Source: Argonema galeatum A003/A1
Lineage (GTDB): Bacteria > Cyanobacteriota > Cyanobacteriia > Cyanobacteriales > Aerosakkonemataceae
Assembly (NCBI RefSeq): GCF_023333595.1
Contig: NZ_JAIQZM010000017.1
Span: forward strand, 62,001-126,000
Length of the DNA stretch: 64,000 nucleotides
Direction of reading: 5' to 3'
Below, piece by piece: positions 46,865 through 55,425 of the stretch (within the stretch, counting starts at the first letter, position 1; each line of letters starts with the position of its first letter). The position numbers and the translations under genes are program-made. The notes under the pieces are model-generated. The model had not been told where the DNA came from, made no database searches, and saw only the letters and a list, made by a program, of their open reading frames with translations.

Positions 46865-48019
46865 TTAACAAAAACTTCCTGTTTCATCTGGGACTGTCGG
46901 CAGCACCCCATCCACAAGCAGACACGAGAGAACTTCCCGCGTTAATTTCTCGATATTAATTGCGGCATTCAAGTCTCTATCCAATTCTAACCCACAATCA
47001 CATTGATAAACTCGTTCTGATAACTCCAAAACCTCTTTGACTTTTCCGCAATTTGAACAGGTTTTACTACTTGGCTTAAACCTGCCAATCACTACTAACT
47101 TACTGCCATACAAGGGACATTTATATTCTAACTGGCGACGGAATTCATAAAATCCCATATCTCCTATCGATGCAGCTAAACAGTGATTAGCCATCATGCC
47201 TGACACATTTAAATCCTCAATTCCTACTACCGCGTGGTTTTTGCTTAAGTAGTTAGTTAGTTTATGTAATGTGTCCAATCGGATATTGGCTATCTTTTGA
47301 TGCAGACGAGCTAAGGCTTTGACTGCTTTAAACCTGTTGGCTGAACCTTTTTGACGACGTGCTACAATGCGTTGGAGTTTGGCTAATTTATGTTTGGCTT
47401 TTTGGTAAGACTTCGCACCTGTAAATATCTCTCCTGTCGATAGGGTAGCTAGGGTTTTTATTCCTAAGTCTACTCCCACTACATCCCGTTTTTTTGGTGT
47501 TGATTGGCTCTGTCTTTCTATTTTAAATGAGATAAACCAGCGGTCTGCTTTTCTGCTAATGGTGACTGATTTCGGTTTTGTCCCTACTGGTAATCGCTCA
47601 AAAGTTTTTAGCTTTCCTAATATTGGTACTTTGATGCTCTGGTGTTCTATGTGGATTGAACCATCTAGAGTAAATGAGTCACAGTGACCTTTCTTTTTGA
47701 ATTTAGTCAACCCTTTTATACCTTTGAAGAACTGTTTAAATGCTTCTGATAAATGCCTTAAGGCATATTGGGGGGCGCATTTGATTACTTCGTAATACCA
47801 AGTATTTTGGGGTTTTATTGATGCTACTAGCCATTTATGGAGGTCAATGGCTGTGGGGAATTTAATTTGGGATTCTGGATGAGAACGGTTGTGTTCTAAG
47901 ACAGTTTGACATAAAGCCAAACCTTGATTCCAGGCGTGACGTGCTACGCCTGCGTGTTTGGCTAGAGATTGCCGCAGCGAAGAGTTGACTTTGATTTTGG
48001 TTAATAATCCCAGTAGCAT
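46865..48019 (-). CDS. tnpB: TnpB, RNA-guided endonuclease (lineage distinct from the copy at 4943)
   Basis: 384 residues from the ATG at 48019 (MLLGLLTKIKVNSSLRQSLA); a TTG two codons upstream is less likely. RuvC acids: Asp184 (VGVDLGIKTLATLS), Glu268 (GIEDLNVSG) and Asp349 (ELDRDLNAAIN). Zinc site Cys321, Cys324, Cys340 and Cys342. HTH region at the N-terminus (AGVARHAWNQGLAL). Little identity to the other TnpB outside the catalytic blocks, so a separate arrival. Complete, probably functional as an RNA-guided nuclease. Confidence 0.9.
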   Translation of the reverse strand: MLLGLLTKIKVNSSLRQSLAKHAGVARHAWNQGLALCQTVLEHNRSHPESQIKFPTAIDLHKWLVASIKPQNTWYYEVIKCAPQYALRHLSEAFKQFFKGIKGLTKFKKKGHCDSFTLDGSIHIEHQSIKVPILGKLKTFERLPVGTKPKSVTISRKADRWFISFKIERQSQSTPKKRDVVGVDLGIKTLATLSTGEIFTGAKSYQKAKHKLAKLQRIVARRQKGSANRFKAVKALARLHQKIANIRLDTLHKLTNYLSKNHAVVGIEDLNVSGMMANHCLAASIGDMGFYEFRRQLEYKCPLYGSKLVVIGRFKPSSKTCSNCGKVKEVLELSERVYQCDCGLELDRDLNAAINIEKLTREVLSCLLVDGVLPTVPDETGSFC

Positions 48020-48130
48020 AGCCAAATTTTACTATGGGTTTGGCAAGGGTGGCAAGGGCGTGAGGAAAAGTAAATGTTTGTAAGTAAATGTTAGGAAAGT
48101 GACTACTGTTGATGAACCCCCATCCCTATA

Positions 48131-48189
48131 AAGGCAGAGGCTTCCTTATCTCACGATAAGGCATTCCTGCTTAGAAGGGTGTCTGCCTT
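48131..48189. repeat. Nested hairpin, probable left end of the second tnpB element
   Basis: Outer AAGGCAGA (48131-48138) pairs with TCTGCCTT (48182-48189). Inner CCTTATC (48144-48150) pairs with GATAAGG (48155-48161). It lies about 110 bp upstream of the tnpB start. Confidence 0.65.
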
Positions 48190-48277
48190 GGAGTCAAGAA
48201 TCCTCTTCAACCAGATAAAATGGACTTAAAGGCAAAAACTCGTCGATGTTAATCGGCATAAGGAGTCGTGTAAACCT

Positions 48278-48634
48278 ATGACATCAGCAACTCAGTCTCA
48301 GCAAAAGGGTATTCAGATCACGGAATCTGCCGTCCGACAAGTGGGATTTTTGCGGGAGAAACAAGGAAAAGACCTCTACTTGCGGGTAGGCGTGCGCCAA
48401 GGCGGCTGTTCTGGGATGTCATACATGATGGATTTCATAGATCCCAGTAGCATTAGACCCGATGATGATGTTTTTGACCATGATGGCTTCCAGTTGGTTT
48501 GCGATCGCAAAAGCCTTCTTTATCTATACGGTCTCGTTCTTGACTACAGCGATGCTATGATTGGCGGTGGCTTTCAATTCACCAACCCGAATGCCAGTCA
48601 AACCTGTGGCTGTGGCAAGTCTTTTGCCGTCTAA
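48278..48634 (+). CDS. iscA: Iron-sulfur cluster assembly A-type carrier (IscA/SufA)
   Basis: 118 residues with the three family Cys: [12 protein letters not shown] and the C-terminal TCGCGKSF pair. A-type carriers receive and pass on Fe-S clusters in biogenesis. Start ATG at 48278, preceded by AAGGAGTCG, a strong ribosome-binding site. The adjacent TPR gene follows on the same strand, as in other cyanobacteria. Confidence 0.93.
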   Translation: MTSATQSQQKGIQITESAVRQVGFLREKQGKDLYLRVGVRQGGCSGMSYMMDFIDPSSIRPDDDVFDHDGFQLVCDRKSLLYLYGLVLDYSDAMIGGGFQFTNPNASQTCGCGKSFAV

Positions 48635-48804
48635 GTACCCAGGTTGAGAGCGGGTGGATTCCAATGCGGTCAAAAATACGCCGCGATTAGAACTCGCCCC
48701 TACACAAACGTATATATAGCCTGCTCTCGTCAGGCTTTGTTTGTGTAGCCCCAGCATGAAAGGCTCCGGGCGATCTGCTTTGATTAATTTTTTATTGGGA
48801 AACG

Positions 48805-49230
48805 ATGACTCAAGAATCGATTGAAGATCTTTTTGAATCTAGTCTCGAACGCTACAAAGCAGGAGTTGGGCCGGAAACGCTCATTCCCGTTTTTAAAGAT
48901 ATTTGCGATCGCGCTCCGAAAAATAGTGCCGCTTGGACTTGTTTAGCTTGGTTGTATCTGTTACAAAACCAACCAACTCAGGCTTACAAAGCAGCTCAAA
49001 AGGCAGTTAAATTAAGTCCGCAAGACCCACAAGCACGGATCAATATGGCATCTGCCATGCTGGAAAACAATCAAACTGGTGTGCGGCAACAAATCGAACT
49101 TGTCAAGCAGGTGCTGGGCTTCGATGCTGAGTTGCGCCGCGAGATCCAGGAAAATGTTGAAGAAGGTTTAAGTAGAAAACCGGATTGGAACAGTCTCAAA
49201 CGCATTCACAACTGGCTGTTTGACTCTTAG
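48805..49230 (+). CDS. TPR repeat protein downstream of iscA
   Basis: 141 residues with two or three TPR motifs (AAWTCLAWLYLLQNQPTQAY, KAAQKAVKLSPQDPQARINM) and a C-terminal segment NSLKRIHNWLFDS. Probably cytoplasmic and protein-binding. Linked to iscA 170 bp upstream, which suggests a role in Fe-S assembly; this is an inference from position. Confidence 0.82.
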   Translation: MTQESIEDLFESSLERYKAGVGPETLIPVFKDICDRAPKNSAAWTCLAWLYLLQNQPTQAYKAAQKAVKLSPQDPQARINMASAMLENNQTGVRQQIELVKQVLGFDAELRREIQENVEEGLSRKPDWNSLKRIHNWLFDS

Positions 49231-49393
49231 GCTGCTCGTTTTTACAGGGAGAACTTTTCAGTTCTTAATATTTATTGATATAACTTTATGTTATATCCGT
49301 AAATGTAATGATAAGATTTTCAGAACTCGATGATTAGTTATTTTGATAGCTAATCGTCAAATCACTTTTTTAAAGGGAAGGAGTTTGAAAATC

Positions 49394-49588
49394 ATGAATA
49401 GCGATAAAGTGGTCGTCAAGCCAGAAACTCGGAATCACAAAGGTTTTTTTGTCCAGGAAACTGACTATAAGTTAATGGAAATCGATCGGTCTGGTTGGGC
49501 TTTGATCTGCATCGATGATGCTACTTGCCACTACGTAGACCCCGAAGATTTGCAAATGACCGACGAGTCTGCTGTAGCCCAGGATTGA
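49394..49588 (+). CDS. Small hypothetical protein
   Basis: 64 residues from the ATG at 49394 with a good ribosome-binding site (AAGGGAAGGAG). Sequence MNSDKVVVKPETRNHKGFFV, then MEIDRSGWALICIDDATCHY and VDPEDLQMTDE. Beta-rich, acidic, no signal peptide. Family not recognised; conservation is likely but unproven. Confidence 0.65.
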   Translation: MNSDKVVVKPETRNHKGFFVQETDYKLMEIDRSGWALICIDDATCHYVDPEDLQMTDESAVAQD

Positions 49589-49670
49589 TCTGATGACATT
49601 GCCAGACTCTATCATATTTTATTCGGGCGGCTGTACTGATTTCAAGTGCAGCCACATTTTTATTAGGGGC

Positions 49671-49706
49671 CATTAGTCATTAGTCATTGGTCATTAGTCA
49701 TTAGAC
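49671..49706 (+). repeat. ATTAGTC heptamer tandem repeats
   Basis: About five seven-base ATTAGTC/ATTGGTC units. Confidence 0.8.
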
Positions 49707-49742
49707 ATATCCAGAAATTAAAGATGCGTTACCTAGAAGCCT

Positions 49743-49772
49743 TGTAGAGACGTTGCATGCAACGTCTCTACA
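49743..49772. repeat. 30-nt perfect palindrome (GTAGAGACGTT family)
   Basis: TGTAGAGACGTTGCA and its exact complement; same core as 8717-8764. Confidence 0.85.
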
Positions 49773-49860
49773 TTCTTTGAAAGGAGATGTCTATTGGTCA
49801 TTGTAAAACAGGATAAATGATAATAGCAGATGAAAAATGACAAGAGACAACGGACAAAAA

Positions 49861-50112
49861 ATGAAAGATAAATTGCTAAATTGGCTCAACGTGGCTTTAA
49901 TGTGGGATTTTTTCCTGGTTTTGAGCGGTTTTTTGTGGTTTGCGATCGCACTTCTAGGTAAAGCTGCTGGAGTTCCCCTGGGTTTCGACCTTTGGCATAG
50001 ACTTTGGGAACCCCTATTTACCCCAGCGATCGGTATTCTTATGGCAGGTGCCATTCTCAGTGGAGTTACCAGTTGGATTTCCAAACGCCTGAACTCAGGG
50101 GCTGGGGGCTAG
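49861..50112 (+). CDS. Small membrane protein
   Basis: 83 residues from the ATG at 49861 (MKDKLLNWLNVALMWDFFLV), with an upstream in-frame ATG at 49837 less likely. Two predicted transmembrane helices (about 13-35 and 55-75) separated by a GVPLGFDLWHRLWEP loop. Cyanobacterial small membrane proteins of this layout are common and uncharacterised. Confidence 0.65.
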   Translation: MKDKLLNWLNVALMWDFFLVLSGFLWFAIALLGKAAGVPLGFDLWHRLWEPLFTPAIGILMAGAILSGVTSWISKRLNSGAGG

Positions 50113-50200
50113 GGTCAGAAGGGGCTAGGGGCTAGGGGCTAGGGACTAGGGGAAGAGGGGGAAGAGGGGGAAGAGGGGAAGAGGGGAAGAGGGGAAATAA
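50113..50200 (+). repeat. GGGGCTA and GAAGAGGGG low-complexity repeats
   Basis: GGGGCTAGGGACTAGGGG units followed by GAAGAGGGGGAAGAGGGG units; similar material at 38483-38536. Confidence 0.8.
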
Positions 50201-50211
50201 GTCTGGATATC

Positions 50212-51135
50212 CTATGAGGTCAAAATGTTTTCCAAAGCAAGCTTCAACTTAGGATATTGATATTCAAAGCCAGACTGCAAAGTGCGTTTAGGCAAAACCT
50301 GCTGACCTTCCAAAACGACTACAGCAGCATCTCCCAATAGCACTTCTAAAGCAAAACCAGGTACAGGTAGCCAGGAAGGACGCTTGAGAACTTGCCCTAA
50401 AGTGTGGGAGAACTCAGCCATACGCACAGGATTGGGGGCTGTAGCATTGAAGACGCCCTCAATGTCGGGACGGCGCAGGGAGGACAAAATTAGGTTAACG
50501 AGGTCTTCGCGATCGATCCAAGAAAACCACTGACGACCGCTGCCAATCGGCCCACCTGCAAACAGTTTAAATGGAGGTAGCATTTTTGCGATCGCACCTC
50601 CCATCCCCAAAACAATCCCAACGCGCAGAATTACCAGTCGAACATCCAAATCTTTTACTTTTTGAGCTTCAGTTTCCCAAGTTTCGCAAACAGAAGCCAG
50701 AAAACCATCACCAGCCGGACTGGTTTCATCAAAAGTAGCCGTTTCGCTAGTGCCATAGTAGCCGATCGCTGAAGGATTCACCAACACCGTCGGTTTCGGA
50801 TTAGCCTGAGAAATTGCCTCCACAATTTTTTGGGTGCCAATCTTACGGCTATCCATAATCGCTTCCTTGCGTTCTGGCGTCCAGCGACCTTCCGCCAGGG
50901 ATTCCCCAGCCAGATTTACCACCCCGTCACAACCGGAGATACTTTTTTGCCACTCACCCGATTCCCTTGGCGTATAAGCAACGATTTCCACATTCGGAAA
51001 GTTATTGCTAGGAAAAACTTTCCTAGCACGTTCTGGGTTGCGAGTCAAGACCAACACCCTATTTCCTTCAGCGTGCAGCCGCTCTACCAAGCGACTGCCG
51101 ACAAATCCTGTTGCACCCGTAATCGCTACTTTCAT
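50212..51135 (-). CDS. NAD(P)-dependent epimerase/SDR (TIGR01777 type)
   Basis: 307 residues. Rossmann motif TGATGFVGSRLVERL at the N-terminus, then VVNLAGESLAEGRWTPERK and the catalytic region PSAIGYYGT, with Tyr and the following C-terminal DUF1731-like segment ending ALENILTS. Members are extended SDRs of unknown substrate, found widely in cyanobacteria and in chloroplasts. Start ATG 51135. Confidence 0.9.
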   Translation of the reverse strand: MKVAITGATGFVGSRLVERLHAEGNRVLVLTRNPERARKVFPSNNFPNVEIVAYTPRESGEWQKSISGCDGVVNLAGESLAEGRWTPERKEAIMDSRKIGTQKIVEAISQANPKPTVLVNPSAIGYYGTSETATFDETSPAGDGFLASVCETWETEAQKVKDLDVRLVILRVGIVLGMGGAIAKMLPPFKLFAGGPIGSGRQWFSWIDREDLVNLILSSLRRPDIEGVFNATAPNPVRMAEFSHTLGQVLKRPSWLPVPGFALEVLLGDAAVVVLEGQQVLPKRTLQSGFEYQYPKLKLALENILTS

Positions 51136-51198
51136 CTGTCGCCGTAAGCCATACCATTAGATAAGAGCATAGCGGTTAATGAACCGCATGAATCGTTC

Positions 51199-52656
51199 TT
51201 AGTATATGCGATCGCTCTCTGGTTCCCGATCCAACGTCACCTCAGCAAAGCTCCCATTTTCTTTAAAAGCAGGCATAAATTCGGCAGAACCTGCTTCAAA
51301 AAGCGGAACCGAGTCACTATCATTCCCAATATCGCTGACAAACGTCCTGGGTACTTGTACCGCAAATATCAGCATTCTGAATGCTAGAAACACAGACAAA
51401 GACAACCACAAAATATGGTTGCTGTGATACTTCCAAGCAGCAATAGCAGCAGGCGTAAATGCCACAATAATAGAGATTAAACTAGCATTGCGGAGCGTAT
51501 GCCCTTCTGCTAAACCCAAGAAGTACCCTTCCAGCATAAAACCTATTGAACTGAATCCCAAGACCAGCAATAACCAAGGAACATAAACACTAATCTCGTT
51601 AGTGACTTCGGTGTGGTTGGTCAACAGGCCGAAAACAGTCTTAGGAAATAGAGTAGGCACTCCCGAAAAAGTGAGTCCCACCACCAGGCTAGTGACTACA
51701 GAAATGGCAACAAGAGGAAATAACTTTTCGGTAATTCCTTTCCCTTTAAAGTTTCCAGTCAGGGTTTCTGTGCCAAATCCCAATCCTTCAACAAAATAGT
51801 AACTCAAGCCGAATATCTGTAAAAGCAAAGCATTTTCAGCATAGACAATCGTGCCCATCCCTGCTGCCTGATAGTTAAACACCAGGAAAGCAAAGAGCGT
51901 AATGAAATTGCTGACCAAAATGTTTCCATTCAGGGTCAAAGTGGCTTTAAAAGCTGAGGTGTCCCAAATTTTTCCAGCTACGGCTCTTATCTCTTGCCAC
52001 TTGATTTCTGTGCAGAAAAAAGTCAATCCTATTAACAAGGCCAGATACTGGCTTATAGCATAGGACGCTCCAGCTCCAGTACTTTCCCAGCCCAAGCGGA
52101 CAATAAAGAGGTAATCGAGTGCGATTTTGGCAGCATTACCAGCGACAGACAATACCACAACCAAGCCATTTTTTTCTCGTCCCAGAAACCAACCAATGAC
52201 GACGAAGTTGAGTAAAATGGCAGGGGCTCCCCAAATCTGGGTGTGGAAATAGGCCATGCCTGAAGCTTTCACGTCTGGCTCGACATCTCTTAGCGCCGCA
52301 AACCCCAGATCTCCTAAAGGGTGCTGCAAGAGTACGATCGCAATTCCCAGCGCGATCGCAATTAAACCATTACGCAGTACCACCAATAGCACACCCTCTC
52401 GGTCATCTCTTCCCACAGCTTGAGCTGTTACCCCAGTGGTGCCCATTCTTAGAAAGATTAACACCATGTAGACGAGGTTAAGCAGATTGCCAGCTAGGGC
52501 GACTCCAGCTAAGTGGTGGATAGCTGGAAGATGTCCCAGGAAGATGACACTGCTTAAATTGGCCAGTGGCACCATAATATTCGACAGGACGTTTGCGATC
52601 GCCAGTCGGAAGAAGCGCGGCACAAAATCATACTGGTTTGACAGCGTCAGCTTCAT
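51199..52656 (-). CDS. MATE family efflux transporter
   Basis: 485 residues from the ATG at 52656 (MKLTLSNQYDFVPRFFRLAI); a TTG nine codons upstream is possible. Twelve predicted transmembrane helices. MATE/DinF-type features: LRMGTTGVTAQAVGRDDREG in the first half, WFLGREKNGLVVVLSVAGN and the intermediate repeat in the second. These exchange organic cations or drugs for H+ or Na+. It resembles the MATE group also present in some toxin clusters, but that group is widespread. It may export the product of the adjoining genes. Confidence 0.88.
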   Translation of the reverse strand: MKLTLSNQYDFVPRFFRLAIANVLSNIMVPLANLSSVIFLGHLPAIHHLAGVALAGNLLNLVYMVLIFLRMGTTGVTAQAVGRDDREGVLLVVLRNGLIAIALGIAIVLLQHPLGDLGFAALRDVEPDVKASGMAYFHTQIWGAPAILLNFVVIGWFLGREKNGLVVVLSVAGNAAKIALDYLFIVRLGWESTGAGASYAISQYLALLIGLTFFCTEIKWQEIRAVAGKIWDTSAFKATLTLNGNILVSNFITLFAFLVFNYQAAGMGTIVYAENALLLQIFGLSYYFVEGLGFGTETLTGNFKGKGITEKLFPLVAISVVTSLVVGLTFSGVPTLFPKTVFGLLTNHTEVTNEISVYVPWLLLVLGFSSIGFMLEGYFLGLAEGHTLRNASLISIIVAFTPAAIAAWKYHSNHILWLSLSVFLAFRMLIFAVQVPRTFVSDIGNDSDSVPLFEAGSAEFMPAFKENGSFAEVTLDREPESDRIY

Positions 52657-52800
52657 AGATTCACTCAAATTTTTACTCTCCAAAATCTCGACTCAAACAG
52701 CTTCTGCTTTTTACATTACTTTACATTATTTTTAGTATAAAGGCTTGCTTTTAGTCCGAACTATAACCAAAGGACTAAGTTTAGCCATAACTTTCTTACT

Positions 52801-52899
52801 TACAGCGCCTTTCAGATGAGTGAGGTAGACAAGAGAAACCCGGTTTCTTGAAGAAACCGGGTTTCTGGGGTGTACTTCATTCGACTGCAAGCCGCTGTA
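52801..52899. repeat. Imperfect palindromic element with nested perfect hairpin (CCCGGTTTCTT)
   Basis: The inner hairpin AGAAACCCGGTTTCTT / AAGAAACCGGGTTTCT (52834-52866, one-base loop) is enclosed by outer arms TACAGCGCCTTTCAGATGAG... and ...CTGCAAGCCGCTGTA. Relatives at 56554-56646 and 20699-20761. Confidence 0.8.
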
Positions 52900-52988
52900 G
52901 TATCCTAAAACACCAATTCAGTAATGGTTGGTAATGTGTTTTTACCCCTACGATTACTGAATTGGTGTTCTAGAAGTGAAAAGTTTAG

Positions 52989-54023
52989 TTATTTCACAGG
53001 CGCTAATTCCATCCCACTAACGGGAGTTCCAGCCGAGATGGTGCGTACCCATTCAAAACCTGCTTTTTGGAAGATTTCCTTAAATTCTGCCTCAGTGCGG
53101 GCCCTACCGTTGCCAATGGTCATCACCTCTAAATCTAACCATTTGACCCAGTGAAACTCATCTCCGGTCGGCACAATAGAATCAATTACCAGCAACTTAG
53201 CATTTTCAGCCATCCCACGGCGAATGCTACTGAGTAGTGCGATCGCACTCTCATCGCTGCAATCAATAATAGTGTATGAAATCGTGTAGAGATCCGCACC
53301 CGCAGGTATGGATTCAAACATATCTCCACCTACCCGTTCGCAGCGATCGGCTACGCCCTGTTGTGCTAGGAAATCGGCAGCTTGCTCAATCGCTTGTGGC
53401 AAATCGAACAGAACACCCTGTAAGTGAGGATTTGCTTTCAAAATTTCTGCAATCAGCCCGCCTTGACCGCCCGCCAAATCTACTACTTTAGTAAAACCGG
53501 AAAAGTCATACTCTTTAATCAACGGTATGTGATAGTTCCTCGTCAGACCAACCATCCCCTTATTAAAGAGTTCTCCAGCTTCAGGATCTCGATCGAAATA
53601 TTCATATAGCGCATCGATCTGATAAACCTTTTTAACAGCGGGTTCACCCTTTTTAACCGAGTGCATCTGTTCCCCAGTGAATCGCAAGTGCCAAGGTTGA
53701 CAGTGCATCATGACTAAATGGCGCAGAGATTGTGGATGATCGTTACGAAGGAAATCCGCCATCGGAGTTAAGGCAAAACTATGAGACTCAACTTCAGTAA
53801 AAATACCAACACTGGCGAGGCAGCGAAGCAATCGGTACAGCGAGGGAGCATGAGTTTCAGTAGCTTGGGCGATTTCTTCCACACTCTTCGCTTCATAGCT
53901 CATTACATCAGCAATACCCAACTTGGCAGCGGCACTGATGGCATGGTTAATCCAGAGTTTACTTGCCAGTTCGACAATAGCAAGCATCGGCGATTGGGTT
54001 TTGGTACTTGGAAAGTTGCTCAT
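52989..54023 (-). CDS. Class I SAM-dependent methyltransferase (O-methyltransferase family 2-like), paralog A
   Basis: 344 residues from the ATG at 54023; a GTG at 54032 also fits. An N-terminal helical dimerisation domain (LYRLLRCLASVGIFTEVESH, about 15-100) is followed by a Rossmann domain with motif I TKVVDLAGGQGGLIAEILKA and the ribose-binding Asp in VLFDLP. The family's usual catalytic HDW-D reads IIDCSDE, so the His is missing. Substrate unknown; 54% or so of positions look shared with paralog B by eye. Likely one operon with paralog B, 78 bp apart. Confidence 0.85.
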   Translation of the reverse strand: MSNFPSTKTQSPMLAIVELASKLWINHAISAAAKLGIADVMSYEAKSVEEIAQATETHAPSLYRLLRCLASVGIFTEVESHSFALTPMADFLRNDHPQSLRHLVMMHCQPWHLRFTGEQMHSVKKGEPAVKKVYQIDALYEYFDRDPEAGELFNKGMVGLTRNYHIPLIKEYDFSGFTKVVDLAGGQGGLIAEILKANPHLQGVLFDLPQAIEQAADFLAQQGVADRCERVGGDMFESIPAGADLYTISYTIIDCSDESAIALLSSIRRGMAENAKLLVIDSIVPTGDEFHWVKWLDLEVMTIGNGRARTEAEFKEIFQKAGFEWVRTISAGTPVSGMELAPVK

Positions 54024-54101
54024 TTCGATCACACTATAAGTTTCTGGAATTTACCCACTAAATAATAGTGGGTGCTGAAAAGTGAACTTGTTTTATGATA
54101 G

Positions 54102-55139
54102 TTAAGCCGGAACTAATTCCATCAGGCTGGCAGCTGTTTCTCCTTTCTTCGCGATGACGCGCGTCAATTTAAAACCAGCTTTCTCAAAGAGTGCATTGAA
54201 TTCCTCTTGAGTGCGTACTTTCCAATTACCCATCGTCATTTCCTCCAGATCCAGCCATTTGTTCCAGTCATGTTCATTGCCTGGAGCAATTACAGAATCC
54301 ATGACCAGCACCTTGCCGTTTTCAGCCACAGCGCCACGGAGATTTTGCAGGATTTTTAAAGCAGCGTCATCGTCCGATTCAATCATCGTGTAGGACAAGG
54401 TATAGAGTCCGGCACCCGCAGGCACAGGTGTACTCCAATCTCCCTCCACTGTTTCGCATTGGTTCCCTACTCCCTCACTATTCAGGTATTCAGCTGCTTC
54501 AGCGATTACTGGCGGCGGGCCAAACAGAATTCCTTGCATTTTAGGGTTATTTTTTAGCATCCAACCGATCGCTACGTTTTCTGGCCCAGCCGCACCGACA
54601 ACTTTTGTGAAACCAGATAAATCGTATTCTTCCAACAATGGCAGACAAAAGTTTTTGAGGATACCGCCTACCGCTCTAAAAAATAGTTCTGCCTCCTGGG
54701 GATGTCCATCCAGGTACTCCATGTAGTTTTCTACTTGATGAATATGTTGTATCGTGGGCTTACCATCTTTGACAGTCCGATACATTTCCCCTTTAAGAGG
54801 CCAATTGCACTCGCTACAGTGCATCATCACTTGATAGCGTAAGGAAAAAGGATTATCTTCGCGAAGATATTCACCCACAGGAGTTAGGGCAAATCGCCGT
54901 GGTTCCACTTCAGTAAAGACGCCGACACTAGCAAGGGCGCGAAGCAATCGATACAGCGAAGGCGCGTAGGTTTCGGTAGCTTGTGCAAGTTCCTCAACAC
55001 TTTTGGCTCCCTCTGTTAGGAAGTCCGCAACGCCCAATTTGGCAGCGACATTCAGGGCTTGGTTAATCCAAAGTCCACTGGAAAGTTCAACAAAAGCCTT
55101 CATTGGTGAGTTAGTTTCGAGGTTTTGGGGCTCAGTCAT
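54102..55139 (-). CDS. Methyltransferase-fold protein, paralog B, probable pseudoenzyme
   Basis: 345 residues from the ATG at 55139 (MTEPQNLETNSPMKAFVELS); the frame is open to 55271. It aligns through its length with paralog A, but the SAM site is altered. Motif I reads VVGAAGPENVAIGWML where A has VVDLAGGQGGLIAEIL, and FGPP replaces FDLP. The catalytic-His region reads MIESDDD. Both the Gly-rich loop and the ribose acid are lost. It may be a regulatory or heteromeric partner of A, or have a new function. Confidence 0.8.
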   Translation of the reverse strand: MTEPQNLETNSPMKAFVELSSGLWINQALNVAAKLGVADFLTEGAKSVEELAQATETYAPSLYRLLRALASVGVFTEVEPRRFALTPVGEYLREDNPFSLRYQVMMHCSECNWPLKGEMYRTVKDGKPTIQHIHQVENYMEYLDGHPQEAELFFRAVGGILKNFCLPLLEEYDLSGFTKVVGAAGPENVAIGWMLKNNPKMQGILFGPPPVIAEAAEYLNSEGVGNQCETVEGDWSTPVPAGAGLYTLSYTMIESDDDAALKILQNLRGAVAENGKVLVMDSVIAPGNEHDWNKWLDLEEMTMGNWKVRTQEEFNALFEKAGFKLTRVIAKKGETAASLMELVPA

Positions 55140-55425
55140 AGTCGTCTGTAGTATTGAAGATGTATGGCAACATTGTATTTTACAAGCAGAATACCAAATT
55201 TTAGGTAAAAATCCAGGTAGGTATTGTAGGATTGTGAGGATTCTGGTAAATGTGCGATCGCTTACCAACAAAGCTTGCTAAATTTACGATCTAAACAGGC
55301 ATAATATAAAAAAGAAAGCATTGGTTAGGGGCAGATATAAATCTCCTTCAGGCCAGTTATTATTTGGAATCACAGATCTGCTGGATCGAAAAACTGTAAA
55401 AATTCATAACGAATGAGTTGACATA

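Larger units (their letters stand above)
46850..48189 (-). mobile_element. Second tnpB-only IS605-type element
   Basis: tnpB (46865-48019) plus flanks. Upstream, nested hairpins at 48131-48189 (AAGGCAGA/TCTGCCTT outside, CCTTATC/GATAAGG inside) are the probable left end. The right end overlaps the gene's last codons. No tnpA. Ends estimated. Confidence 0.65.
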
